NCBI RefSeq assembly: GCF_036785885.1
Contig: NC_092312.1
Location: forward strand, 13,968,001-14,032,000
Direction: 5' to 3'
Length of the DNA stretch: 64,000 nt
DNA from: Coffea arabica
Taxonomy: Eukaryota > Streptophyta > Magnoliopsida > Gentianales > Rubiaceae
Shown here: piece by piece, positions 35,701 through 45,658 of the stretch
Layout: each line of letters begins with the position of its first letter
Numbering within the stretch: position 1 is the first letter of the stretch
Program-made: the position numbers and the translations under genes
Notes under the pieces: model-generated
Databases searched by the model: none
Seen by the model: only the letters and a program-made list of their open reading frames with translations
What the model was told of the DNA's origin: nothing

Positions 35701-36930
35701 TAGTGTGAGTAGAATTTTATTTAATTTGGATAGTTACCCTTCCTTTTCTCGTAACAGAAATTGTAAAGTTATTACCAAACTTGACAATATTACGGAATGA
35801 CTCGTCCAACTCAGAGAATGTCTTCTTATCTCCACACATATGGCTACCGCAACTGGTATCTAAATACCATATGTCTTGTTGAGTTTCTTCACTCATGTGA
35901 CACATCATCAAAAGAAACACTTCTTTTTCTTTTTCTGCAAAGTTAGGTTTTTTTTCTATTTTATCTATTCAAATTAGTTCAACATTCTGACTGATAATGG
36001 TCATATCTATGACATTTGTAACATTCAACATTAGACTTGTCTGCTGACTTTGGCCTTTGAATTGTTTATTGATGGCCTTCTCATCCTCTTTTTCTTTCTT
36101 GAAATTGATTTTTTTGATGCTGGTATTGATGTTGTTGGTTGCCACAATAATTACTTCATCTATCTCTACCTCTGCCTCTGCCTCTGCCTCTGCCTCCTCT
36201 TCATGTTAAGTGACTTTTTGTTAAAGCTTTCAATACTTGCTCCTCTTTCTTTTGCTGGTTAATTTTTTTCTTATGAATAAGCAAAGAGCTCTGCAACTCA
36301 TCAATTGAAAGTGTATTAATATCTTTCGATTCATCTATAGAGCATGTAACAAAATTAAATTTTGCTGTCATCGATCGAAGGATCTTCTCAACAATGGTGA
36401 TGTCCTCCAAATTCTCTCCATGGATCCTCATCTTGTTAGCAATTGCCATTGTTCTTGCGAAATAATCTGTGATTGACTCACTTGACTTTATGCATAAATT
36501 CTCAAATTCGGTCCGAAGAGTTTGAAGCTACACCCATTTTGCTTTCACATTTCCTTGATACTTATTCTTCATGGAGTCCCAAATCTTTTGGAGGTATCTT
36601 TGCTAACAATTGTTTTCAAGATGACTCGATCAATAGCTTGAAAAAAGTAATTCTTGACTTTAAGATCTTTCAGTTTTAATGCTTTCAACTTCGTTTTCTA
36701 CACCTCTGACAATACTACTCCGACTGTTGGCTCTAGTACTCCAAATTTGATAACCTGCCAATGCTCCTTTGATCTCAAGAAGTTCTTCATTAGCATGCTC
36801 CAATAACTATAGTGACCATCAAAATGAGGAATTGTTGGCTGCACAAAGTTGTCGGTGGCCATCGTGACTCACTAACACAATTTTCACAACTCATTTTTGT
36901 TTTCACTTACAAATCTGGCTCTGATGCCAT

Positions 36931-37183
36931 TGTTACAATTATTGAGAAAAATAATAAAGATAAGCAAAGGACAAAAGTTTATTTCTTTGTAAAACTCACA
37001 CAACTCATAACATGAATCTGTTTTATTTATTGCATTCAAAACAACTCCACTAACTATTCCACTAATCCCACTAATTTCACTAACTCAACTATCTACTCCA
37101 CTAAGTCTACAAATTCCACTAACTAGGTGGAACAAAATAAACAAACATGGTCAACTAAAAAACAATTGAATATGCTTGTAACA
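36931..37183 (-). repeat. 5' LTR of the Copia element
   Basis: 253 bp with intact TGTTACAA and TTGTAACA ends. Same CCACTAA-type internal repeats, fewer units than in the 3' LTR. Confidence 0.92.
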
Positions 37184-37188
37184 CATTT

Positions 37189-37660
37189 TGCGATTTGTTC
37201 AAACAGCTATCTCTATATCTGCATTATGAATTTAATGTTATGATTTCTGACCATAGACATGGAGGGGAATATATAACCTGGTTTTTGTTAGAGGAATGAA
37301 TAAATGCTAAAAATTTCTTGGCTATGTTTTGGAGTTGCTCGATAAACTGCCACAGGGTCTTTGGTTCCCCCCCCCCCCCCCCCCAACGCAGTTGAAATTG
37401 CATACCAGAATTCCTTGCTTCTTGTGATTTCCTTGATGTATCATATACCCAACAAGCATTTATGAATTATTCGAGTTCGGATTTGAGAACTCGGAATGCA
37501 TGTCCCTCACTATTCTGCACAAGACAGGTAAGCTAAAGCCCAAAAAAAAAAAAAAAAGGCAACCAGCTTTTTATGGGCCCAAAGCATATGACAGAGAAAT
37601 AGGGTGACACAAATCTTTTTTTTCATTTTTGTTTTTAATTTATTGGAGATCTTAATTTTG
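37189..37660 (+). repeat. Remnant of LEA_2 unit 3' flank, interrupted by Copia
   Basis: The sequence right after the Copia element (ATTTGTTC AAACAGCTATCTC) continues the site that is uninterrupted at about 42473-42510. The next part (TATCTGCATTATGA..., ACATGGAGGGGAATATA) resembles 47097-47180 downstream of copy D. A run of 18 C lies at 37367-37384. Confidence 0.65.
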
Positions 37661-37710
37661 CTGTTGTTAGAAGTTCACCAAAATCCTGACTCCAAACTTC
37701 CCGTGTTTCC

Positions 37711-38571
37711 TTCCTCAACACATATTTTTTCATTTAGCAGTCTATATAACCAGTCGTGCTACTGATCTATGCAACGGGGAACTGTTGTTGCTACTCTCGT
37801 ATTCATTAAAAGCATTTCCCTCTTTTTTCATGCATGTGAAGTGAAAAGATAAGTGTTTTGGGTTCAAATTTGACTGTTATTCATAATTTGATTTTTGATC
37901 AAAATTATTAAGGTTAAAAGATGAATTAAATTATTCAATGTTCGATTGAATTTGGCTCATGAAGAGCTTGTTTGAATTTGATTCGCCAACTAATTAAATC
38001 AAATTTAAATAGTAATTTGTGTTTGATAAATTTTTAAGATCAACTCGAACTCAATTGGATTAGTATATTAGTAAAGTTTGAATATAAAAAGTTTAAACTA
38101 TTTAAACTCAACTCGAATTCAGCTCACTAAAAACTTGTTCGAGTTTGACTCAAGAAATAAATAAGTCAAATTTGAACAAAATTTCAAACTCGTCAAAATG
38201 ATAAAACAAGTGTAAACATTTGGATGTTCGCCTTTTTTAATCTCATTTACATCCTTAATAATGATAGGAATACTTGTCTTACTATTATTGTTGTTGCACA
38301 ATAATAGGGGAGGTAAACGTATGTATTTAGCAAATTGCACCCTTATCCTCAATGTCATTCCTTGAAACCTCTAAAATACGTCTATCTTGTTGCCAAAAAA
38401 GTACAGAAAAGCCAGGGAGTTTTGTTTACTTCTCTTCTTGCTTATGTGGTTAGTTTGTCAGCGAACCATCCCATAATTTTTGTGTCCCGCACAATTTGCA
38501 GGACATTTTTAGGAATGAGCTAGTTAAACGCGAAATTTTGTGTGGGTCCAAAGTAATTTGTTTGGACTGTC
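37711..38571 (+). repeat. Segmental repeat R2 (matches R1)
   Basis: Full-length relative of 21643-22500, by eye near 85-90% identical. With its upstream 50 bp (GTTGTTAGAAGTTCACCAAAA) it is repeated again in shorter form at 38705-39170, a tandem duplication with a period of about 1,045 bp. Confidence 0.8.
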
Positions 38572-38704
38572 GTTATTAACCAAAAAATTTTTATTATTTT
38601 GCATGAACATATTTTCTAATTATTTTTTTATTTCACATACATGTAATCATTACAGTATATTTTTCTATATAAGTTTCAGAAAATAGCAATCCAAACGGGC
38701 TATC

Positions 38705-39170
38705 AAAGCTGTTGTTAGAAGTTCACCAAAAATCCCGACTCCAAACTTCTTGTGTTTCCATTCCTCACATACGTTTGTATTTGTGTCATTTAGCAGTCCA
38801 ATCGTGCTACTGATCTATGCAAATGGGAATTGTTATTGCTGCTGTCATATTCAATAAAAGCATTTCCCTTGATTTTTTTCATGCATGTGAAAAGATAAGT
38901 GGTCTCGGGTTCAAATTTGAGTATTTTGATTTTTGACCATGATGATAGTATTACTCGTCTTTGTATGTGTGTTGTTGCACAATAATGGGGGAAGTAGGCA
39001 TATGTATTTAGCAAGTTACACCCTTATCCTCAATGTCATTCCCTGAAACCTCTAAAATACCACTGTCTTGTTGCCCAAAAAAGTACAGAAAAGCTATGGA
39101 GTTCTGTTTACTTCTTCTTGCTTATTTGTTTACTTTGTCAACAAACTATCCCATAATAATTACGCACGGA
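38705..39170 (+). repeat. Segmental repeat R3 (short form)
   Basis: Has the same leading and trailing sequence as R2 but lacks about 340 bp that R1 and R2 carry between TTTTGATTTTT and the ...ATTACTxGTCTT block. The extra piece in R1 and R2 is rich in ACTCGA-type words and may be an insertion. Confidence 0.7.
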
Positions 39171-39928
39171 ATTTTGATACTAATATTGACTAACGTTCTG
39201 GCCACATAAAACATTTAAAGAAAATCATTTTTGTTTCCTTCACCTCTTTTTCCTAAGTTTTGCTTTATACACAGCAGGTTCAATTCAGAGAACCCTTGAA
39301 TTGAATTGATAGGTCACATGATTTGGGGCATCATCAACAAAAACTTCAGAGCTCTATTCAAAGAATCCTTGAATTGATATAGGAATCGGAATGGGGAATT
39401 TATGTTTCCAATCTTGGATGAGCAAAAGCCTTATTTGAATTCCACTGTACTTGAAGCATAATAATTGTACCATGCTATGACGCTGTGAACTAATAAATGT
39501 CAGGCCTGTTTGTATTACTAAACAAGTATCTATGATATGAACAGGTGAGAACTTAGAATTAATGGTAAAGGTGTAATGCACAACTCATTGTATTAGTCAA
39601 TTTTCGACATCTGACAACTTTGAACTTAGGGTAGTCTAGAGCGAGGAGATATGAAGGATGGATTCCTACGTTATTGATGCTTGCATTTTGACCTTTGAAA
39701 CCTTTTTTTTTTTCCTTTTTCATTTTTTGTCCAAGAAAAGACTGCAAATCTTACAGTAGTTAAATTGATCGATTTAAGCTCTTTTTTTTGGGTTTAATTC
39801 GGTGAAAGAGAATTGATTTGAGTTTAATGTATTAGGGTGCAGTTCCAGTACCTAGACCCTCTTTGTGCTAGCCTACATTCAACCAAAATTGAGGTTAGAT
39901 TACTTTGTCTTTTAGTATTTTCTTGACA
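39171..39928. other. Upstream region of LEA_2 copy C, distal part
   Basis: Shared blocks of the array unit continue here (AATTGATAGGTCACATGAT, GGAATGGGGAATTTATG, TTCCAATCTTGGATGA). No gene was seen. Confidence 0.5.
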
Positions 39929-40078
39929 TGCAATGACAGTTGGAGGTCTCCTCCTCTTGACAGGCCACCATTCTACATGAGTTAAAGTTAGGTCAATTCA
40001 TCATGTAACAAAACGCTAATATGTTCCTAAAAACAGAAAAAACTAATGTGCGTATGTGGAGGGATTCCTTCCCTTGCT
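39929..40078 (+). promoter_or_regulatory. Conserved noncoding block upstream of LEA_2 copy C
   Basis: Contains TGGAGGTCTCCTCCTC, GGCCACCATTCTAC and GGAGGGATTCCTTCCCTTG. This copy lies closest to its gene, about 320 bp from the start codon. Confidence 0.5.
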
Positions 40079-40397
40079 AAGTATACTAATCACGTAGTAC
40101 AATTTGGGAAATTTTTGTCTTCCCAGTATTCATACTAATAATTTAGGCATTTTTTTTTTTATAATAATTGACATACCATATTTGCAAAATTTCTCGCGAC
40201 TTACAAGTTACAATCTCTACCGCACAAAATTCTTCCAATAAAATATTGAAATTGAATTCCACCAGACGGCAAGATCTTGATGGTGAATTACACTTTTCTA
40301 TCTATCTATAACTATCATTTTACACGTTCGTCTCTTCCCTTGCATTTTACACGTTCATATGGTGCACATTATCATAACTCTTGCTTCTTCTTCTTCC

Positions 40398-41147
40398 ATG
40401 GCCGATCATTCATCCAAGAGTTCAGCCACCGCTCAGTCACCTCCAACCACCAATGGCCGCCCACCGCTGCCTTCCCCCACCTCCTACCACTACTCGTCCT
40501 CACGACCAACACCAACACCACCAGCACCCATTCACCCCAACCAGCCGCACAATGCTGGAAGAACCCGACTACGCAACTGCATTTCCCACTGCCTACTTTC
40601 CACAGCTGTTGCCATTGGCCTCATCATCCTCCTCTACATCTTCATTGCCTCAATTGTCCTCGACCCTGATTTTCCCAAGTTTCGAGTCGACTCACTAACA
40701 GTCTCTAACTTCAACCTCTCTTCCACCATCCCTCCCCTTCTCTCCGGCAACTTCGACGCCCAAATCACCGCCTGGAACCCCAACAAAAAAGTTACCCTCT
40801 CATGCAGCCACCTGGAGGCTGAATTTTACCTCGGGAGCTATCCAATTTCCGGAACTACCCTCCCGCCGTTCATTCTCTCGGTGAAGAACGAAACCTCGAT
40901 CGCTTTGAATTTCACCGCCGTTAGGGCTTACGTGGACTGGGGTGAGAGTGATGAAAATCTGGATTTCAATTTGCAGATTTGTATGAAAGAGCATTACAAG
41001 GCTGGCTTCTGGGGCTGGGGACAGGGGGAGTGGTTGGTCTTCTCTTGCCCGGATTTATCGGTCAGGGTTAATACTCTGCCCAATGGATCAACCACTGGTG
41101 GTGCTTGGAGTTTAACCGGAGGAGCTAGACGCTGCGAGTTCTTCTAA
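40398..41147 (+). CDS. LEA_2 / NDR1-HIN1-like (NHL) membrane protein, copy C
   Basis: A single exon encoding 249 residues from ATG 40398. The sequence before this ATG (CTTCTTCTTCC) and after it (ATGGCCGATCA) is the same as in copy B. An earlier in-frame ATG at 40359 would add 13 residues without homology. Pro-rich N-terminus (1-55), membrane anchor near residues 65-90, then the LEA_2 domain with NPNKKVTLSCSHLEAEFYL and TTLPPFILSVKNET. It ends in GGARRCEFF. It is intact. Like its paralogues it should be a plasma-membrane protein with the LEA_2 domain outside; a role in defence or stress is inferred from the family only. Confidence 0.88.
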   Translation: MADHSSKSSATAQSPPTTNGRPPLPSPTSYHYSSSRPTPTPPAPIHPNQPHNAGRTRLRNCISHCLLSTAVAIGLIILLYIFIASIVLDPDFPKFRVDSLTVSNFNLSSTIPPLLSGNFDAQITAWNPNKKVTLSCSHLEAEFYLGSYPISGTTLPPFILSVKNETSIALNFTAVRAYVDWGESDENLDFNLQICMKEHYKAGFWGWGQGEWLVFSCPDLSVRVNTLPNGSTTGGAWSLTGGARRCEFF

Positions 41148-44100
41148 TTAGCCCACCACTAATCCAAGTCTATTAGAAAAGTGATCAGGTTTCTACAGAA
41201 AGATGAAAAATGGAGTTTTATAGTATGATGATGATTGGCGGGCTATATTTATTAGTGATGTAAATAATTTTAGCGATGAGCACGTGACTCTGTATTAGAC
41301 GATTATTTATGAGATATATCATGAATTGATGAGGGTTTTTAGCTTGCAGCATAACTTCTGATGCTCATGATTTACTAATTTTTAAAGGTTGATGACGTTC
41401 TAATATTAGTTACTACTTACTGTTATACAGATTTTTTTTTTTTTGGAGCCAATAATTTTGATTGAAGTGGAATTTTCTATTTTTTTTTTTTGTTGGGTTG
41501 GCATTCTAGATTTGTAAAAACAAGCGTATTTTTTTCTTCTTCTGTTTGTTTGTTTAAAAGTCTGAGCTTTAGAAGTTTCAAATATTCCTTTTGCCACTAT
41601 TAAACTGTCAATTATTTCTATGTGCTTTGGTGTGTCCATGATGACACTGCTGAATGAGACGATGTAATTCAAGCTCAATGGTTTTGGGTAGGAGGGCGGC
41701 CTTGTGATCTGTTATCATTTGCCCCACTTTGTATCTTGGTAGGATGAGGATCTTATTTAATCCCTGTGGAATTTTCAATTATTTGTGCTGGTTGAATAGA
41801 AGTTTTATTACTTGGTAAGAAAGTTTGATCATGAATGATGTTCCACTAGCATGCTTGATGATCTAAGTTGCAGGCGTATAGTTTGCATCAGAAGATTCGG
41901 AACAGATAGCATGCATGATGATCCGGGCAGTTGTTTGATTAGTTCTATGATCATTAAGAAGCAAATTATGAATCGAATCCATATGATACTCTGTTTCTTC
42001 ATGACAGTAATTTATCTTTGATCAATATAACATCCAAGTGACAAAGGAATGATACGAGACTATAGGATAGAGAGAATTAACTGGTCACAGATTCGGAGAG
42101 TTCTCAGCAGAAAATTCGTGGTCTAAATGAAGAGAAAAAAGCCACAATTTGGTGGTTTTGATACGATGGCATGTTGTCTTAAGAGAGAAGAACATATCTG
42201 TGGATTTTTTACAGCACAAAGTAAAGCTCTAAAGCATGTTCTGGCTAAATCTTTAATTTGACACGGTTCTTTTGGAGAATTTTAGAGCCCCCTTGTTTGT
42301 TAACTTCTTTTGCTAACTTCGGATTCCCGTCACAGATTCTTAGTTTGATGGAATGAAATGAGGAGAAGCTGTGTCATTGGCTTGCATGTTTCTGTGTTAA
42401 TGTTGGCTATTAATCTGTTTATCGATTTCTCTGTTCTTTTAACTCTGTTCTCTGTTTCTCGACATGACTCACGATAAGTATTCCAATTTGTTCAGACAGC
42501 TATCTCTAATGCTCTATATAAAATTGGACCATCAGTCATATTGTTGGTCGTATCTTCACCACGATGATTGTATCAGTAGTCTTACTCTTTGGTGTTGTTA
42601 CACAAGAATGGAGGATTTAAATGTACTTACATTAGCCAAATTAAACAAAAATAGAAAGAGAATCAAACTTTTTTCTCGAACTCGTTCCTTGAAATCCCTA
42701 ACATAGTATCCTAGGAGATTTTTCTGCGTCCCTTTTGGGTATTGTACTGATAACATTAAATTCGTCGTTGGATATAGAATAAAAGTTATCAATTTTTAAA
42801 TTATTTCAAGAATTTAAATCACTAAATGACGTGTTAAGTTATAAGTGAATTAACATCATGGGTATCGTATCCAAAAGGGACCGTAGCATTTTCTAGTGTT
42901 TTGTTAGCCAAGAAGTAATGTTGTTTAACTTTTCTTGCTTATGAGTTTAGTTTTTCAATACAATTGTAAAATTTTTCTATTCTTTCAAGTGTGTAGCCTG
43001 CAAATTTTGCAGATTTTTTTTTATTGGAATAAGTTATTTTATAAAAAATATTTTGGTACTAAAACAAAAGTAATTTTCTTGTCAAAAAAGTCATGCATGG
43101 TTCCTTTACCTTATTTTGCTTTAACCCTTTATCAAAAAGAAGTCACTCTCCTTTTCCTTTACCTTAGTTTCCTGTATTTTGCTTTTACTCTTTATCAAAA
43201 AGAAATCCCTGAACTGATTCTTTTTCTTTTCTTTTCTTTTATTTTTTGGTACGAATAAATTGTTGAAATTGATTGGACACGTGCATGGGGAACCTTCTGG
43301 CTCTGTTTGAATGCTTGAAATTGATAGGCCACCGGAATTGGGAGATAAAACTTTCCAATCCTGGATGAGTTTTAATGTTGTTTGCATGGAATCCACCATA
43401 TACTTATTATGGTGGTTTTAGCTTGTTTTGTGAGGTAACTATGACACGAGACGGTGTCGACTAATAAGAATGGGACGTCTTTGTAATACAGAGAATAAGA
43501 AACCGACGAATTGATTGATTCCACAAGAATAGCATGACGTAGAATGAATTGATGTAATGTTTTAAATCATAGTGCAATCCCAGTTTGATCTCAAGCCCTA
43601 GATAATTAAATTAATCGAATCAAGATTGAATTATTAGGTTTCGATTCTAGTGCCTCAAGACCTTCCTTCACTTGCCAATATTCCACTAATTAAGGGTTGG
43701 TACATTTATCATCTACTTCTTGGTTACTATAGGCGTAATTTGAACAAATCTACTCCACTCTGACTTGTGGCCAACTCGATCAAAGGCTCAATTCGAATTC
43801 AACATTAATCGAATTAGAGTTGAATTCGAACTACTTGATAAGATATTTAAATCGAGTATGAGTAGTAAAAACCAAAGTTTGAATACTCATCAGAATCTTT
43901 TTTGACTTGTATATATAATTTTTTAAGTACTTATTATGAAACTACATATATAGGAAAGAAGTTAAAGATTTAAAAAAAAAATCGAACTCGAGAACTCGAT
44001 TGAGTTCGATTTGATCGAGTTCGAGTAACGTAAAATAAGATCAAACTCGAACATGCACCAACTTTTAAGAGTTCAATTTGATCAATTTCAAGTAAGGTAT

Positions 44101-44761
44101 AAGACCAAGTTCAGGGTTCGAACTCAACTTTTAAAAATTTGACGAATTCAACTTCACTCAATAGAAGCCCATGAATCATGATAATGGTAGGAGTTATCCT
44201 CTTCCTTGTTCGCCACGTTGTGTTAATGAACGAAGACTCATCATGCAGCACAATAGCAAGCGTTTCCTTTTATCTCTAGCGTCCACATCACCCATGTAGG
44301 TAGATTATCAACAGCCACTACGAATTCCTATTTCAGGTAATTAGGTGGACTCATCATGTGTACATATTAGTAGGAGGAGTATTCTTTTCTGGGAATCCCT
44401 CTATTCCACATTCTCCTGCATTATTATTATTTGACTTAAGGTAGTTTCGCCCCTTACTTTTGTGCCAAGTAGATTTAATCATGTCTGTGTGGTACATTTT
44501 CTACCCTAATCTCTCCCATTAAATGATTGATAATTTTACCAAGAACACTTTCACACTTATCATGAAGAAGAAGTTTTGTCATCTTCTCAACCCATGTTTT
44601 AATGATTGTAGGTTTCGTAGTAGAAGTAGAATTTTTTGTCAGTCTTCTAAACCATGTTTCTGTATTTTGTCGTCGTTAGTTAGATGTGTCAGCCACAATT
44701 CAATTATATTGAATCTTCCAAATTTGTCCATTAATAACCCTTCCAAATCCGTTCATTAATT
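41148..44761. other. 3' flank of copy C and upstream region of copy D
   Basis: The array-specific 3' block lies around 41255-41400. The stretch 41550-42520 resembles 46000-47200 after copy D. From about 42600 a new unit start is visible (TTGAAATCCCTAACATAG, then TTGATAGGCCACCGGAATTGGG at 43320). The stretch 43740-44160 is full of ACTCGA/TCGAGT words like the middle of R1 and R2. No independent gene was found. Confidence 0.5.
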
Positions 44762-44992
44762 TTGAATGAATTTATAGGTACCAATACTAATATAAGTGAC
44801 TCACAAATTTTTACACCTGTGTATAAGTTACCATTTAAAATTTTTACACCCGTATATAAGTTTTACAGGCGTAGTCGCATCACTAGCTTCACCATCCAGC
44901 CACCCGATACTATTGTTTCTGACTTCCTTCCATGGCTGCTCTTCCCAAAAGCTCAACAACTGATCGCTCCCCTCACTCACAACCAAACACCA

Positions 44993-45658
44993 ATGGCAGC
45001 CCACTGCCACCGCCCAACACCTCTATCCCCTACTCCACAACACCACCATCACCACCACCCCAGTCGCCACAACCAACCTCGTAAAGCTGTGAGAATCGTA
45101 CCAGACAACGCCCTTTACCTCGTCACTTTTGCAGTTTGCGCTATTTTTTTGGTCCCCGTCGCCCTCATCTTTACATCCTTGATTATTCTCAACCCTCCCA
45201 CGTTCCAAGTCGACTCCCTGGCTATCTCCAACTTCAATCTCTCCTCCACCACCCCTACCTTCCTCTCCGGCAATTTCGAAGTCATGTTCACTACTCGAAA
45301 CCCGAAAAAATTCTCTCTCTCTTGTATCGACCTCGTGGCTGGAATCTACATCGGGAACGAGCAACTTTTGGTGACAACTCTTCCGCCGTTTACTCTGCCG
45401 GGGAAGAAGGAAACCTCTATCAAGGCGGATTTCGCTGCTGTCCGGTCTTATATTGACGACAGTGGCAAAAGTGGGAACTTGGTTTTCGAAGTTCGAATTG
45501 AAATGCTTGTGAATTATGAGGTTGCTTTGCCGGGGCATGATAAGTACATAGAGGCCCGTTGCCCGGATTTATCCGTTGCGTTTCCAGCAAATGCACCATC
45601 AACTGCTACTGAAGTTGGGTGTTTAGTCGGAGGACCTAGACATTGCAAGGTCAAATGA
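44993..45658 (+). CDS. LEA_2 / NDR1-HIN1-like (NHL) membrane protein, copy D, altered start
   Basis: The conserved LEA_2 domain, hydrophobic anchor (VTFAVCAIFLVPVALIFTSL) and C-terminus (GGPRHCKVK) lie in one open frame. The ATG aligned with the other copies (44932, CTTCCATGGCTGC) opens a different frame, MAALPKSSTTDRSP, that stops after about 50 codons near 45081. A one-base change in the Pro-rich part explains this. A later ATG at 44993 lies in the domain frame and gives 221 residues with a His/Pro-rich N-terminus (HHHHHHPSRHNQPRK). The frame is open upstream to 44762, but that part has no homology. The gene may be functional from 44993 or may be decaying. The domain is more diverged than in A to C. 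Confidence 0.7.
   Translation: MAAHCHRPTPLSPTPQHHHHHHPSRHNQPRKAVRIVPDNALYLVTFAVCAIFLVPVALIFTSLIILNPPTFQVDSLAISNFNLSSTTPTFLSGNFEVMFTTRNPKKFSLSCIDLVAGIYIGNEQLLVTTLPPFTLPGKKETSIKADFAAVRSYIDDSGKSGNLVFEVRIEMLVNYEVALPGHDKYIEARCPDLSVAFPANAPSTATEVGCLVGGPRHCKVK

Larger units (their letters stand above)
32445..37183 (-). mobile_element. Ty1/Copia LTR retrotransposon, full-length but broken
   Basis: A 4,739-bp fossil element on the minus strand. The LTRs are 36931-37183 (5') and 32445-32717 (3'), with TGTTACAA...TTGTAACA termini, and the target duplication is CATTT (32440-32444 and 37184-37188). A primer site of the initiator tRNA-Met type lies just inside the 5' LTR (TGGCATCAGAGCC) and a purine-rich tract just before the 3' LTR. 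Coding remnants keep the Copia order: gag about 36200-36850, protease about 35720-35920, integrase about 34630-35460, reverse transcriptase about 33300-34560, RNase H about 32760-33250. It is clearly broken in several places. The LTRs differ by roughly 10-15% by eye, so the insertion is old, on the order of several million years. Confidence 0.93.

Noticed and set aside
36160-36200. Coding for a Leu-Cys repeat protein on the plus strand
   Set aside because: It lies inside the Copia gag region on the opposite strand and is a shadow of a short tandem repeat.
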